Below are positions 34,301 to 49,300 of a DNA stretch of 64,000 bases, in pieces (positions within the stretch are counted from its first letter, which is position 1; every line of letters begins with the position of its first letter). Position numbers and translations under genes: made by a program. A model generated the notes under the pieces. That model searched no databases and was not told where the DNA came from. It worked only from the letters and a program-made list of their open reading frames with translations. This DNA is from Taeniopygia guttata (taxonomy: Eukaryota > Chordata > Aves > Passeriformes > Estrildidae), in assembly GCF_048771995.1 (NCBI RefSeq), contig NC_133063.1, positions 27,546,810 to 27,610,809 on the forward strand, in the 5' to 3' direction.

Positions 34301-37300
34301 ATTTGGAAGACCTGGAGAGCCCTTAAGCCCGGAGTGGTAGAGGCCTTTCAGGCTGCAGACTCCAGCTGGACTGAGCAGTCCAGCTCAGTATTCAAGGAAG
34401 TGCCAAGCAAGTGCCAGTCAGGACAGCAACCAAAACCAAAATAAGCATTTGGTGTTGGATGTAAATGTTTTAATCAAAATTATAATAAACAGATCAAGTG
34501 ACATGCAATATACTGTATGTACTTAGAAAGAAGTTAATTATGTCTTTAACCACAACATTGACACCTGAGTAATTCTTTGAAGCCTTCTGGCATTTTTTTG
34601 TCTTTTGTTCTGCTTCTACCCCCTGTACTTCTACTTTCAAAATGTCTAAGCTGCGTGCTATGTGTCCTGTATGTGCTTGTGAATGGACATTTATCGACTA
34701 GTTAAGATGTTCAGTCACATTCTATGTATTTACACAGACATAATGGGCTCCTGTTTTTCCTGGCTCTCATACTTCTCTGGGCTAGAAAACTCAAAGCAGT
34801 GCTAAGTATTTAAGAAATTGCTCAAAAACTTACAAATTTGTTTGTCTGGTTAAGATTAGTGCCTTCATTTTCTCTTAGTAGTTATTTAATTTTGAAACAG
34901 TTACTCTGATGAATTAGAGAAAAAAAAAATCGTCATAAATTATTAGAAAAACAGTTCACATTTTATTAGTGGATAAGCATGCTTTTTTAAAAATACTTGT
35001 CAACCCATTCAGAGATTTGGGTTTTCTTTCTCTAAAATATATAGTGTTGTTCTGGTTTCATCAGCTTTCCACAAAGACTTTCTCAGAAGAGGGACACTGA
35101 GGTGAATTGTTCATGTCATTGAGCTCAAAATCAGTATTTTCCTCTCCTTTACAAAGATATTTTTGTGGTGTCTTTTCTGAGTGTTAAACAGAACACCTAG
35201 AAAGAGTCTGCTTGTCCTTCTGTGCTTATGTTTGAGGAGTTAATGCTTCATATTTGTCCCTGAGATATACATCTGAAAATAATTAAACCACTATCTAATT
35301 CTAGAAGGCCGTTTCTGCATGAAGGGTGAGTATGGACAGATGGAGAATAGTGTTAGCTTTTAAAAGCCATCTAATTTTTATTCTCACAAAAGTATGCAAC
35401 ACATTTCTCACACTGCATCTTTCATTGTAACAATGAACACATTTAATTTCCACACAAAACACTGAATCCTGACACCACAGCACATCAGGCAGTGAAATGT
35501 GATAGGTGTCAGTGGCACCAGATCTGCAGTTCACCAAACCCTGGTGGCAAGGACCGCGAAGCCAGTCCCTGTCAGCTTCTGAGGCCACAAGGGCGATGTT
35601 GGCAGGAGCCAATAACCACCAAATCTGCTCTTTTCAATGGGGGCAACAAGCACAGAGATAAAGCTCAAGCCTTTCCCTGGTCTGATGTTAGGGAGAGCCC
35701 TTGAGTGTGTCCTAGTGCTTGTGCACCTGGGAACAGGATTGAGATTAAAAAAATAAAATAAAATAAAATAAAATAAAATAAAATAAAATAAAATAAAATA
35801 AAATAAAATAAAATAAAATAAAATAAAATAAAATAAAATAAAATAAAATAAAATAAAATAAAATAAAATAAAATAAAATAAAATAAAATAAAGTAAAATA
35901 AAATAAATAAATAAAAAATAAAATAAAATACTGCAAAACACAATGGAGTAAACAAAAATATAATAAAAGACAATAAAAAATAGTGTAAATCAGGGAGGGA
36001 CAATGTGCCGTGACAGGGAGAGGGAATTCCTATAGGATCAGCCCACATGAACAATGCTTGGAGTGGACACTGCTACAGGGCATCCACAGGGACAAGCTTT
36101 CCCTGCTTTCCACAGTGACAGCAAAGCACTCTTATTTCCTTAGTTTTGATGCTATGGAACATGGTCACCTCTATATCCCACATTCCTGAAGAGGGGAACA
36201 AGCAGAAAGACTGGAGGCTAAGGGAGCAGAGGTACTGTACCTTGTATTTTGAAGATTACATCAGCTAGCACAGGTGTGTTGAAGAATAGCCTGAGAGAAG
36301 TATTATACAGACGTTTTATCTGGTGAGAGTTGCAGTCCTTTATAGTGTTTAGCTGAAAAATAAATTGGTAATAAAGTGCTGTCATGTTTGGCTGTCCACA
36401 GAACTAAATATTATGGGACATTATTTATATGGGAAAATAAACAACAGCTTCTGGCACGTGCATTCCTCTGCAATCACCTTTTGTCTTCTAATTTCCTATT
36501 CCAGGAAGTGCAGCATCTCTGAGGGGTCTCTTGTCCCGCACAGTCACACCTCAGCTCTATCCTTGGTAATCTTGACCTCTGACAAAACTCCCCCACCAAG
36601 CCCCTACAGGCAGGTCGGGCTTCATCAGTTTTCTAGAGTCCAAACCTTTGCATGCATTCCCTGTCCAGACCCAATGCTGCAGCAAAACAAGGTTTGAGGG
36701 CTCAGGGAGGAGTAGGGATGGGACACACCTCCACCCCACAGTGCGATGTACAGAGGCAAGGCAGCTGGAAGTTCCATGTTTATACTGCCCTGGAATTGCT
36801 TTGACAGAGGCAGGGGGAGCTCACAGGCTGGAGCACAGACTCCTCTTACAATAACCTGGTAGTGTTAAGACCCTCCAAGACCCAGTACTCTCAGTTAGTT
36901 CTCAGTTTTGTTTTTCTTACCTTAAAAATGTAATCTAAAGCTGCCAAAAGGAACAATATTCATCATGCTGCTAGATTGTGACAAGTGAAATTCAGATGAG
37001 GTTGAATTTATGGTTAAAATGCTAAATTTATAAATTTTTTAGTTTTACTAAGAAAAATTACAATTCCTTCCTTTTGGCCTCCAAAAAATGCTTAAATGTG
37101 AAATAAGAGTACCCTGAAAGCATAAAAAAACAATAAAAGAAACTACAGCAGTTCAGGCTCACTATCTTAAAAGTCTTCAGGCTCTCCAAGGCCAAACCTA
37201 TAAATGTTTTAGCTGTGGGCTGGTAAGCCTAAGACAGAGCAGTCATAAGCTGAAAACAGTTCAGTGACTTTTTGATGTCTAATCTGTATTGTTCCAAGAG

Positions 37301-40300
37301 AATCTGAGAGATTTGCCCTTCTAAATCAACAGAAATTATTAGAGCAAGTTCAATATTATCAGGGAATGTATATGCGCCAAGAAAAAATGTCTGTAAAAAT
37401 GAATTCTATATTAAAACTAATTCTACATTGTGACTTTTTATTAACCTAATAATATGTTACATTTTTTGTGTGATCTTCTACTGGATTAAATATATTGAGT
37501 TACAGACAGTTTTCCAATCACAGCATTTACATGAGAAACCACCCCTATGGATCTACTGCAGAATCCTAACTTTTGGCTTATGTTCAGGAGCAAATCTTTC
37601 CTGGGCAGCCTCTATTACATGGGAATTAGCAACCCATAATCATATTGCCAGACAATGTTCAAAGCTGCGAATACGAGTAATACTTTTAGAATACCTGCTA
37701 TTGTGATTTTTACCAATTACATTTATTTTGCATGTTACATGTGGATCTCTGTGTATGTGCCTGCAAACAACCCACTGAAAGCATTAAATACTACAGGCTG
37801 TTTGATCCAAAATGACTTTAAAACAAAAACTGACACGAAAACCTTGCCTATAAAACAATCCCTCAAAAACTTAAGTAACTAATGGTGACCCAAGGGAGTT
37901 TGATGTACCTTCCCTGGAGTTTTCAGGATGAATTTAACTTTCTCAAGCACGTGTTCTGTTTTATCTGGATCATTCAGCTTCTTTCTTATGTCCTCTTCTA
38001 ATCGATCCCACTGGAAAGCACCTACCACAAAACCAGGCGGAGTTCAGATTATAAATCAGCATGGCACAGACCTCAGCAGGCAGAGGAAAAATGACATCAA
38101 TGCCAAACACATCCTACAGAAATGGTAGGGGGTTTGTACATAAATCACCCAGACCTTTGCTTTTAGGAAGGGCACAATGTAATTTTTGCAAATTAAATTT
38201 CCATGGTACTTTTTATAGTGCAACAGACTAGTACTAGTACCAACAGACTAGAGCATCTCACTTGCTTTCACACTCAATGTATTAATTACTTCCAGTTCAG
38301 TCACTACATATTGCAGGTAGAGATTCAGAAAAAAAAAATCCTTAATGTTTCAACATTTGTGGAATTTTTTTAACTTCTGCCTGTGCTGCTGGCTTCATTG
38401 TTCTGTAGGGGTCTGAACTAGAAAAATTTAAAGCACAGTTACATTCTCAGTCCTCATAGCTAAAATCAGCACAAAGTTTGCAGTAGAATTCCTGTTATTC
38501 TTGTTTTCCCAGACAAAGCCATGACATTCACTGAAGTGTCTCAAAAGCTTTCTTGGAAAAATGAAGAGAGTAAAAACAAAGATAGTTTATCTTCATGCAG
38601 CTTGCTGGTGTAAGTCTCAGATGCACCGTGGGACTTTGTGGTAACTTTCAGTTCTAATCCAGGACAAAAAGGAGACAGAAATAGATCAAGCTCAGTGACA
38701 AGCCCAACTCAGCACAGCCCTGAAGATGCTCTGCTGTCAAGAGGCTCAATCAGTCCCTACAACACACAGCATCCTCTTATCCAGCTTAATTATCTCCCAT
38801 CTATACCACACTGGATAAGGGTTTATAACCTCATGGGCATCATGTCACAGTCCTGAAAAATCTGAAAACTCATGATTTGTTCTCTTCTCAAGCACCTTCA
38901 GGTCTCAGGGGCACCAAAAGCCACAATGACCCTCAGGCTGGGAGCTGAGAGGCAGAGTTCTGCCTACAACTGCACAGTTTCACAGATCTTTGGCTGACAA
39001 AAAAGAAAGTAAAAAAGGAAAATTAGTGCACACAAGGCACTAGACACAAGCTGTAGATGGTAACAGATAAAGATATTAACAAAGATGTTTAGACAGGAGG
39101 AAAGGAGGCTCAGGGGTGAACTTGTCACCTTCTGGCCAACTGCCTGGAAGGAGGTTGTAGCCAGGCTGGGGATAGTCTCTTCTTCCAGGTAATAAGTGAC
39201 AGAACAAGAGGAAACAGCCTCAAATTGCAACAGGGGAGGTTTAGATTCAATATCAGGAACACTTCTTCACCTAAAGGGTTATCAAGCACTGGAACAAGGT
39301 GCCCAAGGCAGTGGTAGGGTCACCATCCCTGGAGACACTTCAAAGATGCGGCACATTGGGACATGATTTAAGTGATGGGCTTGGCAGTGATGGATTAGTG
39401 GCTGGACTCGATAATCTTAAAGGTCTTTTCCTACCCAAATTATTAAATTATTCTATGAATTAAAAATACTGTATTTATCCATCCCCTGCTGAAAATCCAG
39501 TTTTAATCCCCTATCCTTTTCTGCAGTAAATAAGAACAAAAAAAAAAAATCTATTCAGGGATTTTTTTTTCAGTGGAAAACTTCTTCGTCTGTTCTTTAC
39601 GTTTGTTACTATTTTGGAAAGAACTGCCTTTGATGTACAAATTCCAACTGAAAGCTGAAAGATTCTCTAACAGGCTGAAAAATATTTCATGGAGAACAAG
39701 CAGGCATTGGCTACTTCCAGAAAAAAAACCCAAATATTTCTGCTGAGGACTTCTAAGCAACATCTGAAAATCTAAAAAAAATCAGTGCCATTTTAATAGC
39801 TGGCATTAGGTAGATGAGGTCGCAGCCTGTGGCAACTGGTAGCAAAAGTCATGCAACACATCAGAAGCCTCCACACTCCAGCCACTTATCACTGTGTTCT
39901 CTTCAGTTGCACCATACTCAGAATAAAAATTATTTGAGTTTTCTTAAGTAACTCTGCACTCTTGCCCTCATGTTCTTGGTTCTCATGTTTAGAACATGCA
40001 ACCATTTGCAGTATTTTAAAAATCTAGGATCTGAAACTCACTCAAACTCCAAATTTTTTATGGCAAAATTTTGGATATTATTGATGTTAGCCTATGGACT
40101 AATTTAACTTAGGCCCATTAGATCTGGAATGACAATAATTTAGTTTTTGTTATAGGTGATGATTTTTTTCCATAGTGCATAGTAATCACAATGGTTAGAA
40201 TAGGTATGGAAACAAGGCGAGATATCATCTAGTGACAGAAAAGTCATGTTTCTTAGTGTGATGCACATATTCCTTCATGAGACAATAGGAAGTGAGTAGC

Positions 40301-43300
40301 CAGATCTGTTCCCAGCAGGTACCTGAATAGATGAAGTGGAGGATGTCTGGCAGACAAGAACAGAAGACAGAATCCTTCACCACTACCCTGACTGGTGGGA
40401 CACAGGGTGGTAAATCATGGGAGGAGGAGGGGAAGAGATCCCCCACCTCCACTGCGAAGAGGCTCTGTGCCAGCTGTACGATGGAGGCATCATGGGTGTC
40501 AGACGGGCTCTTCACCCTGAAGAGCAGCATGAAGAGGTGGCTGACAGAGCAGAGGATGATCTTGTGAGCCTCCACCGCCGTGCTGAGGTCCTCAGGGTAA
40601 AAGGCCACATCTGCACACTGGCAACAGTAGAGCAGATTGTGCAGGTCTGCATTGTAGTGCGAGGCTTCGCCCTTCAGGATTGGCATCTTTTCTGAAAAAG
40701 AGCTCAGGTTGCAACCGTAGCAAGTTCTAACCACAGGACAATTGACCTTATTAGGTCAGTTTAATTTTTAACTGAGATATTCAATAAGAATATTTCTTAT
40801 ATGCTGTTTGAATATCTTAAGTAAAATTCTCTAAAAATGGAAATACTTAGTACAGTAAGTAAATTAAGAAACACTTAGTTTAATGGTATCTGTCCCTTCA
40901 TGAAAGTTACACTATAAAGAAACTTTTGACTGTATATTCCAAATCTAAGAGGTCTGAGCACATTTTTAGAACATGGAAGAAGAGACGACTACAGATTTAG
41001 AGGTAACTACTTGTCAGTAATTTTTTTACTAAACAAATGCATCAGATGCTCAGAAATCACATAAAGGTGTGTACTTCTCTCCCTTGCTTTATCTGCAACA
41101 AACAAAAACACTATTTGATTATACTGTAGAATAATAATTCATGCTCTAAAACAACTTTCTTTTGTAATTTGTCTGTTAAGATTTTATGTAAAGTTTTTAT
41201 CAATTCATGTTTTCATAAGTCCACCAGAAAACCATTCCTATTAGTTATATCTAAAACAAGCTAGAAATCCATTGCAAAGTTATATATTGCCATACAATTC
41301 TCCCCAGGTAAATTAAACCATCACTAAAAGATGATGCAACATAATCAGAACAGCTGACAATAGATAGCACAGCTCATAGTAACAATTGTTACTAAAAAAT
41401 GTAGAAAAAATATTAATTGTGCAAAAAAGGTGACACACATAAGGAATTATACTAGGGACCAGATATCAATGATCACCTGGCTGTTCAAGCTGAGGTGGTT
41501 GGACTCGATGGCACTTCTGCGTCTTTTTCCTTTTCTTCATTTTTTCAGATGACTTCTGATTCAAACTTTGGATTATAAAATATTCCAGCTAAGACAAGAA
41601 ATAGATATTTTTAAAACATTTGTTATTTAATAACAACCTATATATCAAATTAAGGGGTATAACAGGTTCTGTATGCAGGGCTAAAGCTACTGACATTATT
41701 ACGAGTCATCTGGGAGAGTCCCAAAACTCCTAACAAGAAGCTACCATATTTAAATAGAACTAGCACAATTAAAAAGACTATTTATTCAAATGATTGTGGT
41801 TAATTCTTGTGTATTTGATCTTCCTAGAATTGACAGACACAAAGATATTAAATTTACCAACCTCTTTGGATACTAATTGTATCTTGGGGAATGGTCCCAT
41901 TTAGCTGGGTGTTATCCAGCAAGAAAAAAGGACTCTGAATACAAGTGGAAAACTTCCTGCAGTGTGTCAAATGGCTTCCCTAAATCTTCCTACTTAAAAC
42001 CAGATCAATCTTGGTAATGCTAATTCAGATAGCATCATAGACTCACAGAATCCTAGAATGGTTGGGCTTGGAAAGTACCTAGAAGACCACTGAGTACCAA
42101 TCCCCCTGCCATGGGCAGGGACACTTTCCACTAGATCAGGTTGCTCCAAGCCCCATCCAACGCAGTTAAGAATACTGCCAAGGGGTACTCACAGCCCCCC
42201 TGACCATTCTGTTCTACTGTCTGACCACCCACACTGTGAAGGATTTCTTTCTAATATCTAACTTGAATTTTGCATTGGTGGGATCTTGGCACTTGGTGGA
42301 AGAGCCCATGTGTGTGCCTCCCCTGGCTCTCTGAAGCTCTCACATCGGTCATGCATCTCATGCATGTTCCACCCTGTTTCGAAAAATGCAGATTCTCACT
42401 CACCACTCCTCCAAAATATTTCTGGATGTAGAAGTCGTCAAGAGTGTGCAGTTCAAGGTAGGTGGCTCTGAGTTCCTTTGCAAGTTGAACTCCTTCGGAG
42501 GTTGTGACACAGCTCTTTCTGTCTGAAGTGCACAGGGGACAGGTGCAAGACACTCCTGGGGAAATAAGTTATGAAAAAGAACCATTTTGGCCAAATAATG
42601 CAGAATTCTTAGATTCCTAGATAACTGTAAAGATATCTTACTTAGAGGAGAACAAAGAGGGAAATAAAAACATAGGAATTTTATAATAAGAAATCTATAA
42701 TTACAGAAAAAAACCACAGCTCCATACTAATAAATTCAAAACACTAGTCAATATAAAAACCCCTGCATACATTACATTAGCATTACTTTATTGGTTTTGT
42801 TAAGGTGGAAGAGTCCAGCCAGACTTAGGGATGCCAGATTTGGCTTTGGCTCAATACCTTTGCATGCCCAGGTCTTGTACTAGCCTTCAGGTGTTATAAT
42901 TCATGAATGTCACCCTTAAACCTGTTGAATTATTGTGGCCTGTCCATGCAGGAAGTACACACAGTAGTGAAAGAAGAAAATTTCCACTCCAGACCAACCC
43001 TTGATGGGTTTGTACGTACTGCAGGATCTGATTCATTTACATGTATTTCACATATATTTAAAAAAAAACCAAAATAGTTACTTTTAAGATTATGCCATTT
43101 AAATGTTAAAAATCTTCTAGCCACACTGGGTCAGCTATGCTTAATGACAGTAAGAATATGCCAACCATGGATGTGCTTTCAAATGTGCTGTGCATGCTCT
43201 GTGCTAATGTCCTCTGCCTAGACCTATAGATAATGTAATGAAACAGCTTTTTCTGTTTTTTTGGGGGTTTTTTTTAATAATTTGTTTTGTCAGCAGCATT

Positions 43301-46300
43301 TACCACTACAGAGGATTAATATCTTAGTAATCTGTATGAGCAAACTGCTGTATTCACAAATACCTCCTAGAAACAAAAAGGTTCTGTGTGTACACAGCAG
43401 TTTGCTCTGACAGGTCCCAGGGCAAATCCAGAGGTCCAGCCTGATGTCTTTCATGACCACATTACTTAGGGAGGAACACAGAAAAAACCTAAGTGGAAAA
43501 GAAAAAAAAAAACCTTTAAAAAAAAAAAAAAAACACCAAACAAAAAAAACCCACTCAGTTTAGTGACATCCTGTTCTTAAACACAAAGTGTAAGGAAATG
43601 CTTGGGGAATACAAACAATTTACCAAGACCTTGCCCTTAGAATGGGAGATTTATTATTCCTGTATAAATCAGAGCATGAAAATTTTTGGTCGTGATCACT
43701 GAATTACTAAAGTAATTCAGTGAAATAAATATTTAACTGTTATGCAGCTCTTTAATTGTCCTGTATCTGTCACTGAGCTAAAAGATTCATAAGTAGACCT
43801 TAGCAACACTGAGCATTCCATCCACAGAGGAAGTATACTTCATATGGATTAATATTTCTATGTACAGTACAAAAATAAATGTCTACATCTACGTTCATCA
43901 TGTCTCTTACTCATTAAAATGAGGGATGCTCAGAAACACTAATTTTAGTAAAGTATCATGAAGTAAAAGACAAGCTAGGACTGTGGTTTTCAGTCACTGT
44001 TTTAGGAAAAAGATCCCAGAGAATTTCTAGGCTTTTCCCACCCACTCTCCACTGTTTTCAGAATGTTGGATATAATTTTAATCTCATACTCTAGGGATAC
44101 TTTATACCCAAATAAATGTTGCTTAATCCAAATTACTAGATTTAATCCTCATGTGTGATGGCTCCACAAGAAGAGTCATTGCAGAGGTCGAAGAAGGATA
44201 AGTTGCCTTTCTTCACTGGGGTTGACTGGGCACAGTGTTCTGGCCAGCACATCAGTCTAGAGAGCCAAAATACATGTGCATATTATTACTGTCATCCTGA
44301 CAGACTAATTGTTTCTGCTAGCAGCTTGGAAAAACAACCAGCTTCTACTGAAACTGCATTATACCCAACTTCCAAACGAGATTTTATCTATTGTTACAGG
44401 AGGCTGGATACATACCCCTTTTTCTTGCACCAATAGCAGAAATTATTACTGGAACTGAGCAGTGATTTAGGGCTTTTTTTACCATTGGCACATAGCTGTC
44501 CTTCAGTTCTTGAAATGAAGTCTTGTCATTGACAGAATATTTAATCACAATAATATCAGCTCCTCCAATGAGCCTGCAGGAAGTATACCAGTCACTGTCA
44601 AATATATCCTAAAAAGAAAAAAAACACTAATGAAGAATTTACTGTCTATAAAGACAAAGATCAAATATTCTATATTCTTAATGCAAAACTCTATATAATT
44701 GTTTTTGTCTGATTAGATCTTATTTGAAGACATGCAACAATGAACAGACTTCCTACTCCGTAATTTCCTTGTTTGGAGAGCAAGTTGTTTGTTATAATAA
44801 ATCATAAATATTTTCCATTAATTCAGGAATTCTGCAAGAAGAAATTAAAAATAGGGTTTGTCGGGGAATATTCTTTTCAGGAAGAACCTTTTCTGGTTTA
44901 ATTACTTAACTTTAAAATTGTTTCCTTTAGGAAATAAAAGCACCTTCAGTGGTAGAGGTTTTCAGCAATTCATACAAAAACATTATTAAACATACCATTT
45001 TAGAGAAAGGGTTACACAGAACTACCCTACGTACCTATGAACTTTTAAATACAAACTTTATAATTCAGTGTGGTTTTTATTATAAGAGCTTCCACATAGC
45101 TTTACCAGGTGTTGATGTCTTCAGGATAAGCACTTCAATCACATACCTAAACTTTCTTTTTCAACTTCACATTCAAATTTTCACTTGAATTAAATGAAAG
45201 CTCTGTGCTGAGGACTTAACCTCTAAAATTGTTTGGTATTCTGCTAATTTACAGTTGTGCTGTATCCACATGCAATATGTGGTTATTACTTGTGTATTTG
45301 TCATGGAACTGTGACTCCATAATTTCGGCTTCACCAGAAGGTAGCTCATAAATACCAGGGGAAGCCTTGGCTTTGAATGCATGCTGAATTGAAAACTCTT
45401 GAGGGAGGTCTGGAACTGGTCCAGAGAACTGAAGAAAACCTCTGGAAACACGAAATGCCATCGCCGCTTAGAACAGAGAGACTTTTTTTGCCCTTCTGGT
45501 ACTTAAAGGGGGTTTATAAGAAAGATGGGAACAAACTTTTCAGCAGGACCTATTGTAACAGGACAAAGGACAATGGTTTTAAAGTAAAAGAGGGTAGATT
45601 TAGGTTGGACATAAGGCAGACATTTTTTACACAGAGGATGATGAGGCCCTGGCACAGTTTGCCCTAAGAAGCTGTGGGTGCCCCATCCCTAGCAGTGCTC
45701 AGGGGCAAGTTGGATGAGGCTCTGAGCAATCTGGTCTAGTGGAAGGTGTTCCTGCCCATGGCAAGAACGAACTAGCAATTCTCAAGCACATGTTTGTGCA
45801 ACCCCTCCCCCGTGGCAAAGGGGGTGGAATGAGATGACCTCTAAGGTTCTTTCCAACCCAAATCATTCAATGATTCTGAGATTCTATGGGAGCCCTGCAT
45901 AGCATGTGAGGTAAAACTAGAAGAACTTGGGACATTGAGGAAAAAAAAATGGAAATTAGCAGTAATGAAATAAATACAATGTGAAAACAGAAATAAATGA
46001 GCAGAGAAAAGGGCGCAACTCAAAGTTTGGGTAGTGGGGAGCAATTTGAGTTTTGTAAAGCAAGTCACAGAAATAAGAGCATTACAAATGGGAGTCAAGT
46101 ACATAAATTATTATTAATATCAACAAGTGGTATGGCTTGTGTTGTCAACATAACTATTTTTGATCACTTCAAAAAGGTCATTGTTCGAAATCTGGTGAGG
46201 TAGCTTCAATGCTCTTAACTACAAGAAGTAGCATGACCTTGCTGGAAGTCAAAGTCAGCAAGTATTTGCCTAAAGTGTCAGTTCACATCATTCCCAATTC

Positions 46301-49300
46301 AGGTCTTGACCTTACAAAGAAATAACTCAGGAAATAAATTACAGTACACATTCCCATTGATCTCTGTAAGAGGAATTTTTGTTCTGCAGTAAGTAAACCA
46401 CAATTAACAATTTATCAGGAATATCTCTCACATGATTAACCATGTTGACAATAAAGTAGGTCAAGTGCACCGCTCTCGATATTTGTTTTTTTGAGACAAC
46501 TCGATTAGAAACTATTATAATACCAGGCTTAGGACAACCTCAATTAGCACCTAATACAATCATCTAGACCCGGTTAATAATATAACACTTACACATAAAT
46601 GCACATTTAGCACCTCTAGCAGTAGGACTACCAGCTGCAATGCTTCAAAACAGCCATCTAGAAGGACATTTGGAAAACTTGATCACACAAGCAGGCAAAA
46701 ATTGAGAATTTTCAAGGGACAGCTTTAGTACACTTTAGTTGAAGAAGATCTCAATGGAGAATTTTTAACAGACTTGTATACATTTAACACAATACAGGTT
46801 TAAAGGAAAAATACAATACAACCCCAAAAATAGCATGGAATATTTATCTGTTCTGTTCTGTTCACATCTGTTCCTTTGCAATTTCCTTCCACCTGTCTGT
46901 CTTCAAGATCAGCCCAGATTTGCACCTGCCCATCTCTACAAGATTGGAGACAATGGGTGGCATCATAAGCAAAGAGTAGAGCACAGGTGCACAAATACAC
47001 TGTAACTGCACAGCTTTAAGCATGAGTAATAAAAAATTCTTATGGAAACGTCCTATGGAATTTAATATGTGTATTTTAATATTGTTTGTATGTTGGTTTT
47101 GTGATACGTTTGTATATTGTTTTTCACTCACTCCATTGTACAGTGGAACTAAATCTCATGTGCCAGGAAAATTCTCCGAAAATATCTCTGACAATGGGTT
47201 ATTGGCACAAGGCATCCCTGAGACAAAGCATCTAGAGACTCCTTTATTATTGCTTTTAGAGAATCTTTCACACAAAAATGATAGAGGGAATGTCATCAGA
47301 TGACGAACAGCCGTTCAGATGCAGGAATAACCTTAATTTCAGGTTCCATCTATGAAATTTTTGTAACAGCTACTCCTCATTATGCTTCCTGCTCCATTTC
47401 ACAAGTCAGACATTGGCAAAAGGAAGAAGTATCTGCACAGCTAAGGTTATTTTATTATGACCTTATTAATTATAATTTTAATTATATTTCTGTTGCTGTT
47501 CCACTCAGGACATATTAGGAAAAATCTTCAGTCTGTCCTTGCATGCCTTCATTCTAAGTGTCTCATAACATATTCTTGCTGTTAGTAAATTATACTTCTC
47601 AAGATTAAATGTTGAAAATAAAGCTTTCAGAGGCATTGAAGATACGATTTTCCTACAAAATCACATGATCCCTTAAGACAACAATACTTGCTTTGTCAAA
47701 AATGATTTATGACTGTCTTTCTCAATGGCAATGAAATTCCTTACACAAGTGCCCTTGCAATGCCCACACTCTTTCTGAAAGCTGCTCATAAGTGTCCCCA
47801 TGTCCAACCATCCCAGCCCCGGGTCTGAGGCAGCAGCAATGCCAACTACTTTGTGGGGAAAATGGTGCCTGGACACCCCGTAGGAATGTTCCCCAGGGAT
47901 TTCCCCAGGATCCAAGAGAACTGCATTGGGAACATTGGAGAGTTATCCTGTGGGATTCCTTAAAATCAGAGTGTTTGGGCATGTTGCAAAAGGCAGGCCA
48001 CAGAGACAGCAGGATGGTGATTTAGAGCTAAGCAGTAGCTATAAGATTTGTCAGAAGAAAAATTATATAAGGCATAGGAAGAAAGGACAAATAGAAAAAT
48101 GGTCTGTGTATTAACGCTTGGGTAGAATAACTCCCTAAGTTGCAAAAAAGTATATCCAGTGAGATATTAAGAAGTATTAAGCTTAATAATGGAGCTCTGT
48201 GCATTGTATCTTAAGGCTTACAAACAAGTATTGTACTTGAAACAAGCAAGTATTGTTTTAACCAAAGGTATGTGTACTTATGGTGGTTAGGTAAAACTAC
48301 TGTCATTATGATTTTGCTTTGTGTGATTAGTCAAAAAGCTTTTAAAGTAAATTGTAACATGAAGTTCTTAGTCTGCTGCCTAAGATGTGAGCTACTGGCA
48401 TCTTCCCATTGTCATAACCATGTAATGAGACTAATGCTAAAAAATAAACAGCTCGAGACACGTTCCTCAACAGTCCTGTCCCATTCGTAATTCATACATA
48501 ACCCCCCACCCAGCAATATTATATCTCTTTGATCCATTTACAGACCTGTCTCCCTTACCAAAACCTTCTTCACACTGATGTTTTCCACACCACATACAAG
48601 AACCTTCCTCGTTTTTTTAAAGATTCCTCTGCAATTTCTTATCAGTCTGCAGCAGGGCAAATTTTTTGGGTGTACTCTCCATAACTTACTAGGCCCCTGA
48701 ACTTACTCAGATAAGTAATCTTCAGCACAGATGGAAGTGTGCCCTTCAGAAACCCTCCTGAACATCCCCCTCATGAAACAAAGTAAGCTCATATTGGTCT
48801 TTATCATCCTCTCATAAATGAATTTAATTTTTTACCAGGATATGATCATTTGTTGTAAATTGCCACTTCAGGCATTCAAACTTAAAAATGAGAAGGGATG
48901 ACATACTGAAAAATGAAAAGTTATTAGCTGTCATTTTTTACTGAAGCAGTGATATGTCTAGATTTCTAAAAATAGCAAATAAAATCTAAAAGTGGCTCAG
49001 ATTCCTGTACCTTTAGACATGATAAAGGCTGGCCAGCCTTGGCAGCACAAGGAGGACAAGATTTATGATAAAGAGGAAAAATCCAGAGAACAACACTATG
49101 GGTGATATCGGCGACATAAGAAAACTCAGTGTTTGAGGGACTACTCCTGTTGGTACAGTAAATAACAAGGAAAAAAACCCCAAAAATATTCAGGGAAAGA
49201 GATTGTTGTAAGGGAGAATTAAAAAATTCACAGAACAGTTTCTTAAAATTGTAGTTTAATATATTTAAGTTGCAGTTAATATATTTGTGTACTAGTGAAC

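Noticed and set aside
35531..36054. Open frames of 63-136 codons on the minus strand, rich in Phe, Ile, Leu and Tyr
   Set aside because: They are translations of the AAAAT microsatellite, which has no stop in these frames.
41490..41530. 'gaggtggttggactcgatggcac' resembles a CR1 tail
   Set aside because: It is RHOBTB3 coding exon 5 (encoding CHRVQPPQLEQ on the minus strand), conserved with human; the resemblance is chance.
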